From: Paenibacillus dendritiformis
Lineage (GTDB): Bacteria; Bacillota; Bacilli; Paenibacillales; Paenibacillaceae
Reading direction: 5' to 3'
Assembly: GCF_015845845.1 (NCBI RefSeq)
Contig: NZ_LDIG01000234.1
Location: 1 to 64,000 of the forward strand
DNA: 64,000 nucleotides
Shown: positions 28,055 to 37,163 of the stretch, piece by piece
How the letters are laid out: the number at the start of each line of letters is the position of its first letter
How positions within the stretch are numbered: the stretch's first letter is position 1
Translations under genes and position numbers: made by a program
The notes under the pieces: generated by a model
Told to the model about the DNA's origin: nothing
The model's database searches: none
Seen by the model: only the letters and a program-made list of their open reading frames with translations

Positions 28055-29157
28055 TGGAGGAGATTCGTCCGGCGGCCTCACTTCCGGCCGACCCGCTGCC
28101 GCGGATCGACGCGCAGGGGCTGCTCCTGCTGCCGCCCTTCCGCGAGATGCATATCCATCTGGACAAAACCTATTACGGCGGGCCATGGAAAGCGGTGCGC
28201 CCGGTCTCGAGCATCTTCGAGCGAATCGAGGAGGAGCGCCGCCTGCTCGTGGAGCAAGCTCCCTATGTCAGAGAACGAGCAGCGCAAATTCTCGATCTGA
28301 TTCTGCGCCACGGCTCCACTCATATCCGGGCTCACGTCAATATTGATCCGGTCTCCGAGCTTCAAAATCTGGAGAAGTGTCTGGAGGTGCTGGAAGCTTA
28401 CCGCGATATGCTTACGTATGAGATCGTCGCCTTCACCCAGCACGGGCTCCTCCGCTCGAACGTGTCCGGGCTGCTCCGGCAGGCGGCCCGCAGCGGCGCA
28501 GGCCTCATCGGATCGGTCGATCCGCATTCGGTGGACGGCGATATGAAGCAATCGCTCGCTACGCTGATGGACATTGCCGTCGAGACGAATACGGGCATCG
28601 ACATCCATGTCCACGACGCCGGGGAACATGGCTTGGCCACCCTGCATCATCTGGCTGATCTGACCGAGGATGCCGGCTGGCAGGGCCGCGTCGCCGTGAG
28701 CCATTCCTTCGCCTTCGCCAGCGCCTCCGCGGAACAGGCCGCCGAGCTGGCTGACCGGTTCGCCGCGCTCGGCATTGCGGTCCATTCGACCGTGCCGATC
28801 GGGCGGCGCGTCATGCCGCTGCCGATGCTGAAGGAACGGGGCGTGTCTGTAGGGCTCGGCACGGACAGCCTGACCGATCATTGGTCGCCGTTCGGTACGG
28901 GCGACATGCTGGAGAAGGCGGGACGACTGGCGGAGCTGTACGGTTACTCGCATGAGCATGGGCTGTCTCAGGCGCTTGGCTATATTACCGGCGGAATTAC
29001 CCCGCTGAATCCGGACGGTCAGCAAGCCTGGCCGGCGCCGGGCGTTCCGGCGGGCGGCGTGCTCGTTCACGCGAGCTGCTCCGCCGAAGCGGTAGCCCGC
29101 AAGAGCATTCGGCAAGCCGTGCTGCACGAAGGCCGGATCGTGGCGGGGTCGCTATGA
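28051..29157 (+). CDS. Cytosine-deaminase-like amidohydrolase, N-terminally truncated
   Basis: The metal-dependent hydrolase core is intact: the HxH pair in REMHIHLDKTYY, the third His in IDIHVHDAG, the fourth in VAVSHSFAF and the Asp in LGTDSLTDHWSPFG. These place it in the CodA-like branch acting on cyclic amidine or amide substrates. The frame is open upstream of the first ATG and reads TSLFHIRVKDG, which fits the N-terminal beta-sandwich of the family, so ~25 residues were lost by the deletion that also cut the ankyrin gene. The usable ATGs (28051, 28054) follow AAGGACGGG. It overlaps the next gene by ATGA. Function after truncation is uncertain. Confidence 0.82.
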   Translation: MMEEIRPAASLPADPLPRIDAQGLLLLPPFREMHIHLDKTYYGGPWKAVRPVSSIFERIEEERRLLVEQAPYVRERAAQILDLILRHGSTHIRAHVNIDPVSELQNLEKCLEVLEAYRDMLTYEIVAFTQHGLLRSNVSGLLRQAARSGAGLIGSVDPHSVDGDMKQSLATLMDIAVETNTGIDIHVHDAGEHGLATLHHLADLTEDAGWQGRVAVSHSFAFASASAEQAAELADRFAALGIAVHSTVPIGRRVMPLPMLKERGVSVGLGTDSLTDHWSPFGTGDMLEKAGRLAELYGYSHEHGLSQALGYITGGITPLNPDGQQAWPAPGVPAGGVLVHASCSAEAVARKSIRQAVLHEGRIVAGSL

Positions 29158-29666
29158 TTCGCCCGGACAGACAAGAGCGGCAGGCGATGAATCACCAGGC
29201 GTTCATGGAACAGGCGGTCCGACTCGCCTGCGAGCATACGGTCCGCCGGGGAGGCAAGCCGTTCGGGGCGGTCCTCGTCCGCGAAGGCCAGGTCATCGCG
29301 ACTGCCGTGAATGAAGTGCTGGCGAGCCATGACCCGACCGATCATGCGGAAATGCGCGCCATTCGCGACGCCTGCCGGCAGCTCGGCACCCCCGATCTGT
29401 CCGGCTGCGTGCTGTACGCCAGCGGCGAGCCCTGCCCGATGTGCCTGAGCGCGGCTTATCTGGCCAAGCTGCCCGTCATCTATTACGCCTACGGCCAAGC
29501 GGAGGCCGAGGCGGCCGGGCTGGGCACGAGCTGGCTGTACAAGCAGATCGCCCTGCCAGCAGAGGCGAGAACGCTCCGAACCGTCGCACTGCGGGTGGAC
29601 GCCGGAGCGGACTCGCCGTATGGCGTCTGGTTGCTTGGCCAGTCCGACGGGAGCAGCGGACCATAA
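29154..29666 (+). CDS. Nucleoside/base deaminase (guanine-deaminase-like, CDA fold)
   Basis: The 170-residue protein has the zinc site of the cytidine-deaminase superfamily: His and catalytic Glu in TDHAEMRAIRDAC and the two Cys in GEPCPMCLSAAYLAK. Its length and GKPFGAVLVREGQVIATA strand match the GuaD/TadA-like branch rather than tRNA-specific TadA. It overlaps the amidohydrolase stop by ATGA, so the two deaminase-type hydrolases are coexpressed and probably work in purine or pyrimidine base breakdown. A second ATG at 29187 (MNHQAFMEQAV) is a plausible true start. A defective lysR follows. Confidence 0.88.
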   Translation: MIRPDRQERQAMNHQAFMEQAVRLACEHTVRRGGKPFGAVLVREGQVIATAVNEVLASHDPTDHAEMRAIRDACRQLGTPDLSGCVLYASGEPCPMCLSAAYLAKLPVIYYAYGQAEAEAAGLGTSWLYKQIALPAEARTLRTVALRVDAGADSPYGVWLLGQSDGSSGP

Positions 29667-29681
29667 CAAGGGGGAGCCGAT

Positions 29682-30369
29682 ATGGATGTAAGACAGCTTC
29701 GCTATTTTATCGCCATCGCGGAGGAACGGACGATTACGGCGGCGGCTCGGCGGCTTCATATCGCCCAGCCGCCGCTCAGCCAGCAGCTGAAGGCGCTCGA
29801 ACGGGAACTGGGAGTGCAATTAATCTGCCGCGGCCGCAAAGGGCTGGAGCTGACCGAGGCGGGCCAAGCCCTCTACCGGCACGCGGCAATGCCAGCTGTG
29901 CAAGCTGGTGAAGGAACGGGATATTGAACTCGCCCTGATCCGGCTTCCGCTCGATCTGTCGGAGTTCTGCGTTCACCCCTTCCCCGCCGAGCCATTCTAT
30001 TTCTTGGCCGGCCGCACCTTCCAGCCCCCGCGTCCGGAACTGACGCTGCAGGATATTGGCGCCGCTCCGCTGTTGCTGCCCAGCACGGAAGGGCTCGGAG
30101 TCTATCAGGTCATTATGGACGCGTTCCGCCAGCGCCGCCTCGAGGCTGATATCCTCGGGGAGTGCTCCGATATTTCGCTATTGATGGAGCTCGTCTCCAC
30201 CGGCTTCTGCATGAGCATCGTGCCGCTGACCGTGCAGGGCCGCTGGGCGGAGGAGAACCTTCAAGCGTTCCCTCTCCCCGAGATTCACGGCGCTTCGGCT
30301 ATCATCTGGCTGAAGGAGCATCATTTGTCCCAAGCGGCGCAGCAGTTCATCGAGATCGTATCGCGATAA
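29682..30369 (+). pseudogene. LysR-family regulator with internal deletion
   Basis: The N-terminal winged helix is complete (MDVRQLRYFIAIAEERTITA to LTEAGQALYRHA) and has a good GGGGGAG site. After about residue 68 the reading frame changes. The downstream frame resumes directly at QLCKLVKERDIELALIRLP, which belongs to the effector-binding domain. About 60-70 residues covering the linker helix and first effector strands are missing, and the join is out of frame near 29890. The rest (to QQFIEIVSR at 30369) is normal. The protein is not expected to function, so the upstream deaminase genes have probably lost specific control. Confidence 0.85.
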
Positions 30370-30378
30370 AGGGATTGG

Positions 30379-30424
30379 GAGCAAGTAAGAGTGGATGCCC
30401 GTGGATGGCAGTCTTACTTGCTCT
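30379..30424 (+). terminator. Terminator-like hairpin after lysR
   Basis: GAGCAAGTAAGA and TCTTACTTGCTC form a perfect 12-bp stem with a 21-nt loop, followed by TTACATTTTCT. It begins 9 nt behind the lysR stop. Confidence 0.65.
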
Positions 30425-30659
30425 TACATTTTCTAGTACTCAAGCAACGCGTCATTCCTATGAGAACTCATCGTAAATGCCCCTTCACCTGCTCCTGCAT
30501 CGTTTTGGTCCAAGAGATCGTAGGTGCCAACTCCTTCAATCAATACCAGCAGACAACAAGATGTATGGCAATTCGAGGAAATACATAGATAAACATGGAA
30601 TCTTAATAGAGTGAATCTTAATTTCCGAATCATGGGGAGTCTAGGGGGCAAGAAAGAAA

Positions 30660-30752
30660 ATGAATCGAAAAATTTCAATTTTACTAATTTCACTGCTTTT
30701 TGTGAGCATGTTTGCAGGCTTCCATTATTGGAATGATCATCCCTTATCAAAA
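30660..30752 (+). pseudogene. Truncated 5' end of a secreted-protein gene
   Basis: A GGGGG site precedes an ATG that opens MNRKISILLISLLFVSMFAG, a typical signal peptide, then FHYWNDHPLSK. The frame then runs straight into the speB terminator hairpin and continues only as antisense of speB. The DNA is AT-rich compared with both sides. It is most likely the stump of a gene removed by deletion; a tiny secreted peptide is a remote alternative. The rest of 30425-30660 shows no intact gene. Confidence 0.4.
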
Positions 30753-30806
30753 ATCCCCCTCCATTCGCCTCTCCGCACCAACGGCGGGAGAGGGGATGGA
30801 GGGGGT
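30749..30806 (-). terminator. Terminator after speB
   Basis: On the minus strand CCCCCTCCAT...CCTCTCC pairs with GGAGAGG...ATGGAGGGGG, followed by ATTTTT. It is a long, near-perfect stem 22 nt behind the speB stop. Confidence 0.92.
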
Positions 30807-30827
30807 ATTGACGTGATGCGATCGATG

Positions 30828-31697
30828 CTACTTCACGAAGCCGAGCAGCATCTCGCGGATAATCTTGCTGGCCGTAATCGGCGTCTGCTCGGTCGGGTCA
30901 TAGATCGGCGCGACTTCCACGAGGTCGCAGCCGACGACGTTCGCCTCGGAACGGGCGATGAGATGCACCGCCTCGAGCAGCTCCTTCGACGTGATGCCGC
31001 CCGCTTCGGCCGTGCCGGTGCCCGGCGCGCAGCTTGGATCGAGCACATCGATGTCGATCGTGACGTAGACCGGACGTCCTGCCAGCTCCGGCAGCACGCT
31101 CTTCAGCGGCGCAGCCACATCGAACGGATGGAAGTTGATGTTCTCGCGGGCATAAGCCCACTCCTCGCGGGAGCCGGAACGGATGCCGAATTGATAGATG
31201 TTCTTGCCGCCCATCAATTCCGCCGCCTTGCGGATCGGCGTCGAGTGCGACAGCGGTTCGCCTTCATATTGATCGCGCAGGTCGGCATGCGCATCGATAT
31301 GGATAATCGCCAGATCCGCATACTTCTTGTACACTTCCTGGATAACCGGCCAGGAGACGAGATGCTCGCCGCCCAGGCCGACCGGGAACTTGCCGTCTGC
31401 CAGCAGCTTGCTTGCGAATTCCCCGATGATCTCAAGGCTCTTCCCCGCGTTGCCGAACGGCAGCAGCAGGTCCCCGGCATCGAAGTAATTCAGCTCCTCA
31501 ATGCTCTTGTCGAGATAAGGGCTGTATTCCTCCAGCCCGATCGAGGCCTCGCGGATGCGGGCCGGGCCGAAGCGCGAACCCGGACGGAACGATACCGTGT
31601 AATCCATCGGCATGCCGTAAATGACCGCCTTGGCGCTCTCATAGTCTTCCGAACTGTAGATGAACACGTTGCCCGAATATTTTTGATCCAATTTCAT
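30828..31697 (-). CDS. speB: Agmatinase
   Basis: This ureohydrolase of 289 residues uses two Mn ions to split agmatine into putrescine and urea. Metal-binding motifs are GLGGEHLVSWP, AIIHIDAHADLRD and VTIDIDVLDPSCAPGTGTAEAGG. The last glycines are typical of agmatinase rather than arginase. The start has GAGGAGGAGC. It lies 36 nt behind speE on the same strand, as in B. subtilis, so putrescine formation and its use for spermidine are encoded together. Confidence 0.96.
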   Translation of the reverse strand: MKLDQKYSGNVFIYSSEDYESAKAVIYGMPMDYTVSFRPGSRFGPARIREASIGLEEYSPYLDKSIEELNYFDAGDLLLPFGNAGKSLEIIGEFASKLLADGKFPVGLGGEHLVSWPVIQEVYKKYADLAIIHIDAHADLRDQYEGEPLSHSTPIRKAAELMGGKNIYQFGIRSGSREEWAYARENINFHPFDVAAPLKSVLPELAGRPVYVTIDIDVLDPSCAPGTGTAEAGGITSKELLEAVHLIARSEANVVGCDLVEVAPIYDPTEQTPITASKIIREMLLGFVK

Positions 31698-31733
31698 AGG
31701 TATGCTCCTCCTCGCTGCAGCCTGCCTAATGGC

Positions 31734-32561
31734 CTACTTGCAGAGATCCTCGACGAATTTCGGCAATACGAAGGCGGCGTGATGCAGACGCGGCGAGTAG
31801 TACTTCGTCTCCATCTCCGGAATGCTCGCTTCCTCCACCTTCAGCGGATCATGCTTTTTGCTGCCCATCGTGAACGTCCACATGCCGCTCGGATAGGTCG
31901 GAATGTTCGCGGCGTAGACGCGCACGATCGGGAAGATCTCCTTCACGTCGCGGTTCACCTTCTGAATCAGATCCGCCTTGAACCAAGGATTGTCCGTCTG
32001 CGCGACGAACAGGCCGTCATCCTTCAACGCATCGTAGATGCCTTGGTAGAAGCCGCGCTCGAACAATGGAGCTGCCGGGCCAACCGGCTCGGTCGAGTCG
32101 ACCATAATGACGTCGTACTCGTTCTTGCTGTTCAATATATGCATATATCCGTCATTCACCTGCACTTCAACCCGCGGGTTGTCCAGCTCGCAGGCGATTT
32201 CCGGAAGGTATTTTTTCGAATATTCGATGACTTTGCCGTCGATGTCGACGAGAACGGCTTTCTCGACCGAAGGATGCTTCATAATCTCGCGCATCACTCC
32301 GCCGTCTCCTCCGCCGACGACAAGCACTTTCTTCGGATTCGGATGCGTTACGAGTGCCGGGTGCGCCACCATTTCATGATAGACGAATTCATCCTTCACC
32401 GTAGTCATAACCATGCCGTCCAGTACGAGCATTCGTCCGAATTCTTCGGTATCCAGCATTGTCAAATGCTGAAACGGCGTCTGTTCATTCACATAGGTCT
32501 CGCGGATCTTCGCCGTAATGCCAAAGCTCTCCGTCTGCTTCTCTGTAAACCACAATTCCAT
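31734..32561 (-). CDS. speE: Spermidine synthase
   Basis: The aminopropyltransferase of 275 residues transfers the aminopropyl group of decarboxylated SAM to putrescine. Visible are [19 protein letters not shown], the nucleotide-binding [40 protein letters not shown] and the catalytic Asp region [14 protein letters not shown]. The start is the ATG at 32561 behind GAAGG; an ATG 9 nt upstream is possible. It is the first gene of a speE-speB operon with a sigma-A promoter at 32700-32728. Confidence 0.97.
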   Translation of the reverse strand: MELWFTEKQTESFGITAKIRETYVNEQTPFQHLTMLDTEEFGRMLVLDGMVMTTVKDEFVYHEMVAHPALVTHPNPKKVLVVGGGDGGVMREIMKHPSVEKAVLVDIDGKVIEYSKKYLPEIACELDNPRVEVQVNDGYMHILNSKNEYDVIMVDSTEPVGPAAPLFERGFYQGIYDALKDDGLFVAQTDNPWFKADLIQKVNRDVKEIFPIVRVYAANIPTYPSGMWTFTMGSKKHDPLKVEEASIPEMETKYYSPRLHHAAFVLPKFVEDLCK

Positions 32562-32699
32562 AGGAATCAACCTTCTTTCTTATCGGTAATGGTATCGTTG
32601 GTCCCTGCTGAAATGCTCGTAATGGTTCCCATGTGTACATTCGTAACACTTCATCTACATATCGCACCAAGCTGCTTAGTGTATAAATAGACCATTTGT

Positions 32700-32728
32700 A
32701 TTATACGCGAGTCACCCCGTCTTAGCAA
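32700..32728 (-). promoter_or_regulatory. Sigma-A promoter of speE-speB
   Basis: On the minus strand TTGCTA (32728-32723) and the perfect TATAAT (32705-32700) are spaced by 17 nt, about 140 nt before the speE start. The remaining 32571-32960 gap holds no gene. It has a T-rich stretch downstream of a GC-rich block at 32735-32770 that does not fold cleanly. Confidence 0.75.
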
Positions 32729-32960
32729 AATAAAAAAACGGCCGGCCCGGAATCCTGTCGCGGCGCCCGTTCGGGCTTCGGCTCCTCCTCATTTTGCCCC
32801 TGTTCCGGTATCCCCGGTTACGGATGAAGGCCCGCTTCCAGGCGCGGAGGTGCCGATTTTTTAGCTTCCCAGGAATAAGCCATTCTATTCTTTTCCATAC
32901 TGAGAAATAACGCGAATGAATGTCGAACGAACGGGAAATCGGGGATAAGGAGGAGTCATC

Positions 32961-35015
32961 ATGGATCGTCGCCGCACATCAACCAAAAACCGCAAGCGGC
33001 TTCGCTTGCTGCTGATCAGCTCCAGCGCCGCCTTCGTCATGGCGATTGGCGTGGCTGCCTCCGTGCTTGGTTACCTCTATGTCAGCGATCTTCCCGTCAC
33101 CGCGACGGAGCAGAGCTCCCGGATTCTGGACGGCCAAGGCCAACTGCTGACGACGCTGTCCCCGGGCCAGAAGCAGCAGGTGCATGTCCCCTTGAAAGAT
33201 ATTGCCGAGGATCTGGTGCATGCGACGCTGGCTACGGAGGATCGGCAGTTCTATCATCATCCCGGGATCGACGTGAAGGGCGTCGCCCGGGCCGTGCTCG
33301 TCAATCTGGAAAACATGTCCACCCGGCAAGGAGCCAGCACGCTGACCCAACAACTGGCGCGCAATCTGTATTTGACCCATGAACGGACATGGAAGCGGAA
33401 GGCGAAGGAAGCGCTGTACGCCCTGCAACTGGAGATGAAGTACACCAAGGACGAGATTCTCGAGATGTATCTGAATCAAATCTACTACGGGCACGGCGCC
33501 TATGGAATCGAAGCGGCGGCGCAGCTCTATTTCGACAAATCGGCCCGCGATCTGACCTTGGCCGAGAGCGCCATGCTGGCAGGCATTCCGCGCGGCCCCG
33601 TCTATTATTCTCCCTTCCTGCAAATGAAAAATGCGAAGGATCGGCAGAAAACCGTGCTGAACGGCATGGTCGAGACCGGCTATATCTCGCAGGAGGCAGC
33701 CGACAAGGCCTACCACGAGCTGCTGACCTTCCAGCCGCAGACGGAGCGCCCGGATACGCTCGTGGCCCCCTATTTCCGCGATTATGTGCGGCGGGAACTG
33801 ACCGATCTCGGCATTCCGGAAGTGGCGGTCGACGGCGGCGGCCTGCTCGTCTATACAACGCTTGACGCCCGGGCGCAGCAAGCGGCCGAGGAAGCGGTGG
33901 CGAAGCAGATTCCGGCGGAAGGCGAGCTGCAGGCGGCCCTTATCGCCATCGATCCGCGCAACGGGTACATCAAGGCGATGGTCGGCGGCAAAAACTACCG
34001 CCTCAATCAATACAATCGCGTCTTCGCCGACACGCGCCAGCCGGGCTCGGCCTTCAAGCCGATTGTCTATCTGGCCGCCCTGGAGGAGATGGCGATCACG
34101 GCGGCGACTCACTTCGTGAGCGAGCCGACGGCTTTTCCTTATGATGAGGGACGGCAGGTGTACCGGCCGAGCAACTATGGCGGGAAGTATCATGGCGACA
34201 TCGATCTCCGCCAGGCGATTGCCGCTTCCGACAACATTTACGCGGTGCATACGTTGATGCAGATCGGCCCCGACAAGGTCATCTCGCTGGCACGGCGGCT
34301 CGGCATCGACGGAGCGATGAAGCCGCTCCCGTCCTTGGCGCTCGGCACCTATCCGGTCAGTCCGTTCGACATGGCCGCCGCCTACGGCGTCTTCAGCAAT
34401 GAGGGCAAGCGGGTCATCCCGCGGGCTATACTGAAGGTTACGGATCAGGCAGGCCGAATCCTGTACGAAGCGCCGCCGGTGGAGGCGGAGCAGGTCGTGA
34501 ACCCGGCGGAAGCTTATGTGCTCACCAGTCTGATGGAGAGCGTTTTCGAAGCGGGCGGGACCGGCAACCGCGTCTCGCCGGTCATCAAGCGGCCCGTCGC
34601 CGGGAAGACGGGCACGACCGATGCCGACGCCTGGATCGTCGGCTATACCCCTGAGCTGTCGACCGCCGTATGGGTGGGCTACGATCGGGGCAAGAACATC
34701 TCGCTGACCGAATCGCACAAGGCCGCGCCGATCTTCGCCGAGTTCATGGAGAAGGCGCTGCACAGCGTGCCGCCCAAAATTTTCACGGTGCCGGATGATG
34801 TGGTCAGTCTCTATATTGATCCGGATTCCGGACAGCTTGCCGGAGAGGATTGTCCGGGCAAGCGGCTGGAGACGTTCGTCAAAGGGACCGAGCCGACGGA
34901 ATGGTGCGGCCTGCACGGTTCGGCGAAGCCGGAACCGGTGCCGGAGAAGCCGATCGAGAAGCAGCCGGAGAAGCGCTCGTGGTGGCAGCACTTCAAACGC
35001 TGGTGGACCGGATAA
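32961..35015 (+). CDS. pbpG: Class A penicillin-binding protein (bifunctional glycosyltransferase/transpeptidase)
   Basis: The 684-residue protein has a short cytoplasmic basic stretch and a membrane anchor (about 17-42). A GT51 glycosyltransferase domain follows (LATEDRQFYHHPGIDVKG, QGASTLTQQLARNLYL). The transpeptidase carries SxxK as GSAFKP, SDN in AASDNIYAVH and KTG in GKTGTTDADAW. It polymerises and cross-links peptidoglycan outside the membrane. A perfect AAGGAGGAG precedes the ATG. It is divergent from speE, the pbpG position in B. subtilis, where PbpG acts in spore wall synthesis. Whether this copy is spore-specific is not shown by the promoter region. Confidence 0.94.
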   Translation: MDRRRTSTKNRKRLRLLLISSSAAFVMAIGVAASVLGYLYVSDLPVTATEQSSRILDGQGQLLTTLSPGQKQQVHVPLKDIAEDLVHATLATEDRQFYHHPGIDVKGVARAVLVNLENMSTRQGASTLTQQLARNLYLTHERTWKRKAKEALYALQLEMKYTKDEILEMYLNQIYYGHGAYGIEAAAQLYFDKSARDLTLAESAMLAGIPRGPVYYSPFLQMKNAKDRQKTVLNGMVETGYISQEAADKAYHELLTFQPQTERPDTLVAPYFRDYVRRELTDLGIPEVAVDGGGLLVYTTLDARAQQAAEEAVAKQIPAEGELQAALIAIDPRNGYIKAMVGGKNYRLNQYNRVFADTRQPGSAFKPIVYLAALEEMAITAATHFVSEPTAFPYDEGRQVYRPSNYGGKYHGDIDLRQAIAASDNIYAVHTLMQIGPDKVISLARRLGIDGAMKPLPSLALGTYPVSPFDMAAAYGVFSNEGKRVIPRAILKVTDQAGRILYEAPPVEAEQVVNPAEAYVLTSLMESVFEAGGTGNRVSPVIKRPVAGKTGTTDADAWIVGYTPELSTAVWVGYDRGKNISLTESHKAAPIFAEFMEKALHSVPPKIFTVPDDVVSLYIDPDSGQLAGEDCPGKRLETFVKGTEPTEWCGLHGSAKPEPVPEKPIEKQPEKRSWWQHFKRWWTG

Positions 35016-35063
35016 GGCGTCGACCATGAGACGATCAGCCCCTCAACCAGATGTATAGGACGA

Positions 35064-35121
35064 CAAAAAAAGCCGGACCGCCGGCGCCGCTCCTTCCGGG
35101 GAGTTGCGCCGGCGTCCGGCT
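35064..35121 (-). terminator. Terminator after the MFS gene (possibly bidirectional)
   Basis: AGCCGGAC-GCCGGCGC and GCGCCGGC-GGTCCGGCT form a long stem, followed on the minus strand by TTTTTTT. It also lies 50 nt behind pbpG on the plus strand but lacks a U-tract there. Confidence 0.85.
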
Positions 35122-35168
35122 GCTTGGCGTGATCCCGAAGCGGGATAAGCCCGGAACCCGGCTGCTGC

Positions 35169-36380
35169 TTAGCCGATATGCCGGTTCCGCCCCGCTCCCA
35201 GCCCGGCGACGACCATGATCGAGGATGTCGCGAGCAAGGTGATGATCGGCCATGTCCAGGCCGCTGTCACATCATGCAACGCCCCGAGGCATATCGGGCC
35301 GAGCGCCGCCAACGCATAGCCCATCGATTGCGCCATGCCGGACAGCGCCGCCGCTTGCGTCGCATTTTTGGCGCGAAGCGCAATGAAGGTAAGCGCCAGG
35401 CTGATGCAGATGCTCTGCCCGATCCCCATCAAGATAACCGATACGGTCGCGATGGCGGGGTTATCGATCAGCAGGCCGGCGTACCCCGCCATGCCGACGA
35501 GCGCTCCGGCTGCGGCCACGAGCCGTTGGTCCTTCAACCGTTCCGCGATCGCCGGAACCAGGAAGTTGAACGGAATGCCGGTTAGCTGCATGACCGACAG
35601 CATCCAGCCGGCATTGACGGGGGACCAGCCGTGACTCAGCAGAATCTCCGGCAGCCAGGCTACGGACACATAATAATTGAAGGATTGGAAGCCCATATAG
35701 AGCGTAACCTGCCAGGCCAGACCGGACTTCCATACATTCGCGGTCTTGCCGGAGGCGGCACGCTTCGTACCTCCTCCACTGCGTGCCTTGGCGGCTCGGG
35801 CCATCGGCAGCCAGACCAGCAGGCCGATCAGCGACAGCGCGGCCCACATCAGGAGCGTGTTCCGCCATCCCCAGCCTGCGCCCTGAGCTAGCGGAACGCT
35901 GATACCGGATGCGATCGAGGCAAAGATGCTCATCGTCATGCTGTACAGGCCGGTCATGAAGCCGACCCGGTTGATGAAGTTCTGCTTCACGATGCTCGGC
36001 AGCAGGACGTTGCAGACGGCGATCCCGATGCCGACGCCTGCGGTGCCGACGAATAGAAGCGGGATGGATTCGAAGGCGCGAAGCCCGATCCCGATCGTCA
36101 TGAGCGCCAGCGTCGCAACCAGCGTGCGTTCGGTGCCGTAGCGGCGCGCCAGCGAAGGCGCGAACGGGGACAGCACGGCGAAGCCGATGAGCGGTATCGT
36201 CGTAAGCCAGCCGACGGCCCCGTTCGACAAGCCGGTATCATCGCGAATAAAGCCGATAAGCGGTCCCACCGAAGCGATGGCGGCGCGCATGTTCGCGCCT
36301 ACAAGCAAAATCCCCAATAAGAGCATCACTAACGTTTTATTAGACGGAACCGGTTGTTCTGCCTGCAGTGCGGGTCTCAA
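35169..36380 (-). CDS. MFS transporter, CynX/NimT type
   Basis: The 403-residue protein has twelve hydrophobic segments. The CynX-like signatures are LLVGANMRAAIASVGPLIGFI at the first helix and GAVGWLTTIPLIGFAVLSP, with the inter-helix loop RRYGTERTL. The substrate is unknown; relatives export cyanate, nitroimidazoles or organic anions. A GntR/FadR-type regulator lies upstream on the same strand, 105 nt away, and probably controls it. The gap between them is pyrimidine-rich. Confidence 0.88.
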   Translation of the reverse strand: MRPALQAEQPVPSNKTLVMLLLGILLVGANMRAAIASVGPLIGFIRDDTGLSNGAVGWLTTIPLIGFAVLSPFAPSLARRYGTERTLVATLALMTIGIGLRAFESIPLLFVGTAGVGIGIAVCNVLLPSIVKQNFINRVGFMTGLYSMTMSIFASIASGISVPLAQGAGWGWRNTLLMWAALSLIGLLVWLPMARAAKARSGGGTKRAASGKTANVWKSGLAWQVTLYMGFQSFNYYVSVAWLPEILLSHGWSPVNAGWMLSVMQLTGIPFNFLVPAIAERLKDQRLVAAAGALVGMAGYAGLLIDNPAIATVSVILMGIGQSICISLALTFIALRAKNATQAAALSGMAQSMGYALAALGPICLGALHDVTAAWTWPIITLLATSSIMVVAGLGAGRNRHIG

Positions 36381-36485
36381 TATGCATCTCTCCCTATTTT
36401 TATCTCTAATCGTCTGTTTCTATTTGTCTCTCTCTCTATGTGTTATGTGTATGTTCGACTAGCCATCCGTCTTCCGGACAGCCAT

Positions 36486-37163
36486 TCATTTGGAGATATC
36501 GAAATTCAGCTCCAGCAATTGGCGTACGAGTTGCTGGGCCGCATTCCCGTCCTGCCGCTCGATCGCGTCGACCAGTTCTTCGTGGAAGCAGGCCATCTTC
36601 TCCCGCTGCGGGCTGCGCTTGATGAACAGGTTGACCGATTGCCTGACCGCATCCGCAATGCTGCTGTACAGGTTGACCAGCAGTTGATTATGGGTCGCCG
36701 CCGCCAATGCCAGATGAAACTGATAATCATGACGGACATAAGCGTCATCGTCCCCGATGCGGAACGCATCGTTCGCCAGGCTGAGCCAGCGGCGCATCGC
36801 TTCCAGATCCGTATCTTTGCGTCGCTCCGCAGCCAGACGGGCAATCTCCCGCTCCAGACAGAAGCGGACCTCGGCCGCCTCCCTTATATCCGCCTTCATT
36901 AATTGATGATGAAGGATCGCATTCAAGCTGCTCTTGGAGCAGACATACGTTCCGTCGCCCTGCCGCGCCTCCAGCACGCCGACATGAATAAGCGACTTCA
37001 CCGCTTCCCGAATGCTGTTGCGGCTTACATTGAACACTTGCATCAGCTCGGGCTCAGGGGGGATGCGGCTCCCCAATGGCCATGAATCCGATTGAATCAG
37101 ATGCTCGATCTGTTCGATAACCTGCTCGACTAGCGTTTGTCTTCTAACCGGACGAAGCTCCAC
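36486..37163 (-). CDS. GntR family (FadR/FCD subfamily) regulator
   Basis: The 225-residue protein has an N-terminal winged helix (IEHLIQSDSWPLGSRIPPEPEL and VSRNSIREAVKSLIHVGVLEARQGDGTYV, residues ~12-75). The C-terminal all-helical FCD domain (about 90-220) has the metal-coordinating pattern in HDYQFHLALAAATHN. Such regulators bind small carboxylates. The gene precedes the MFS transporter on the same strand, so the pair is likely a transporter-regulator unit. Confidence 0.92.
   Translation of the reverse strand: MELRPVRRQTLVEQVIEQIEHLIQSDSWPLGSRIPPEPELMQVFNVSRNSIREAVKSLIHVGVLEARQGDGTYVCSKSSLNAILHHQLMKADIREAAEVRFCLEREIARLAAERRKDTDLEAMRRWLSLANDAFRIGDDDAYVRHDYQFHLALAAATHNQLLVNLYSSIADAVRQSVNLFIKRSPQREKMACFHEELVDAIERQDGNAAQQLVRQLLELNFDISK

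Noticed and set aside
30660-32690. 676-codon plus-strand frame across speB and speE
   Set aside because: After the first ~30 codons it is simply the antisense of two well-identified enzymes and crosses a terminator. Only the signal-peptide stump is kept.
32735-32770. Possible terminator upstream of speE
   Set aside because: A T-run follows a GC-rich block on the minus strand, but the arms do not pair well enough and no upstream minus-strand gene needs a terminator.
32979-35027. 682-codon open frame antisense to the class A PBP gene
   Set aside because: It mirrors the GC-rich codon pattern of pbpG, has no ribosome site or recognisable domain, and the plus-strand gene has complete catalytic motifs.
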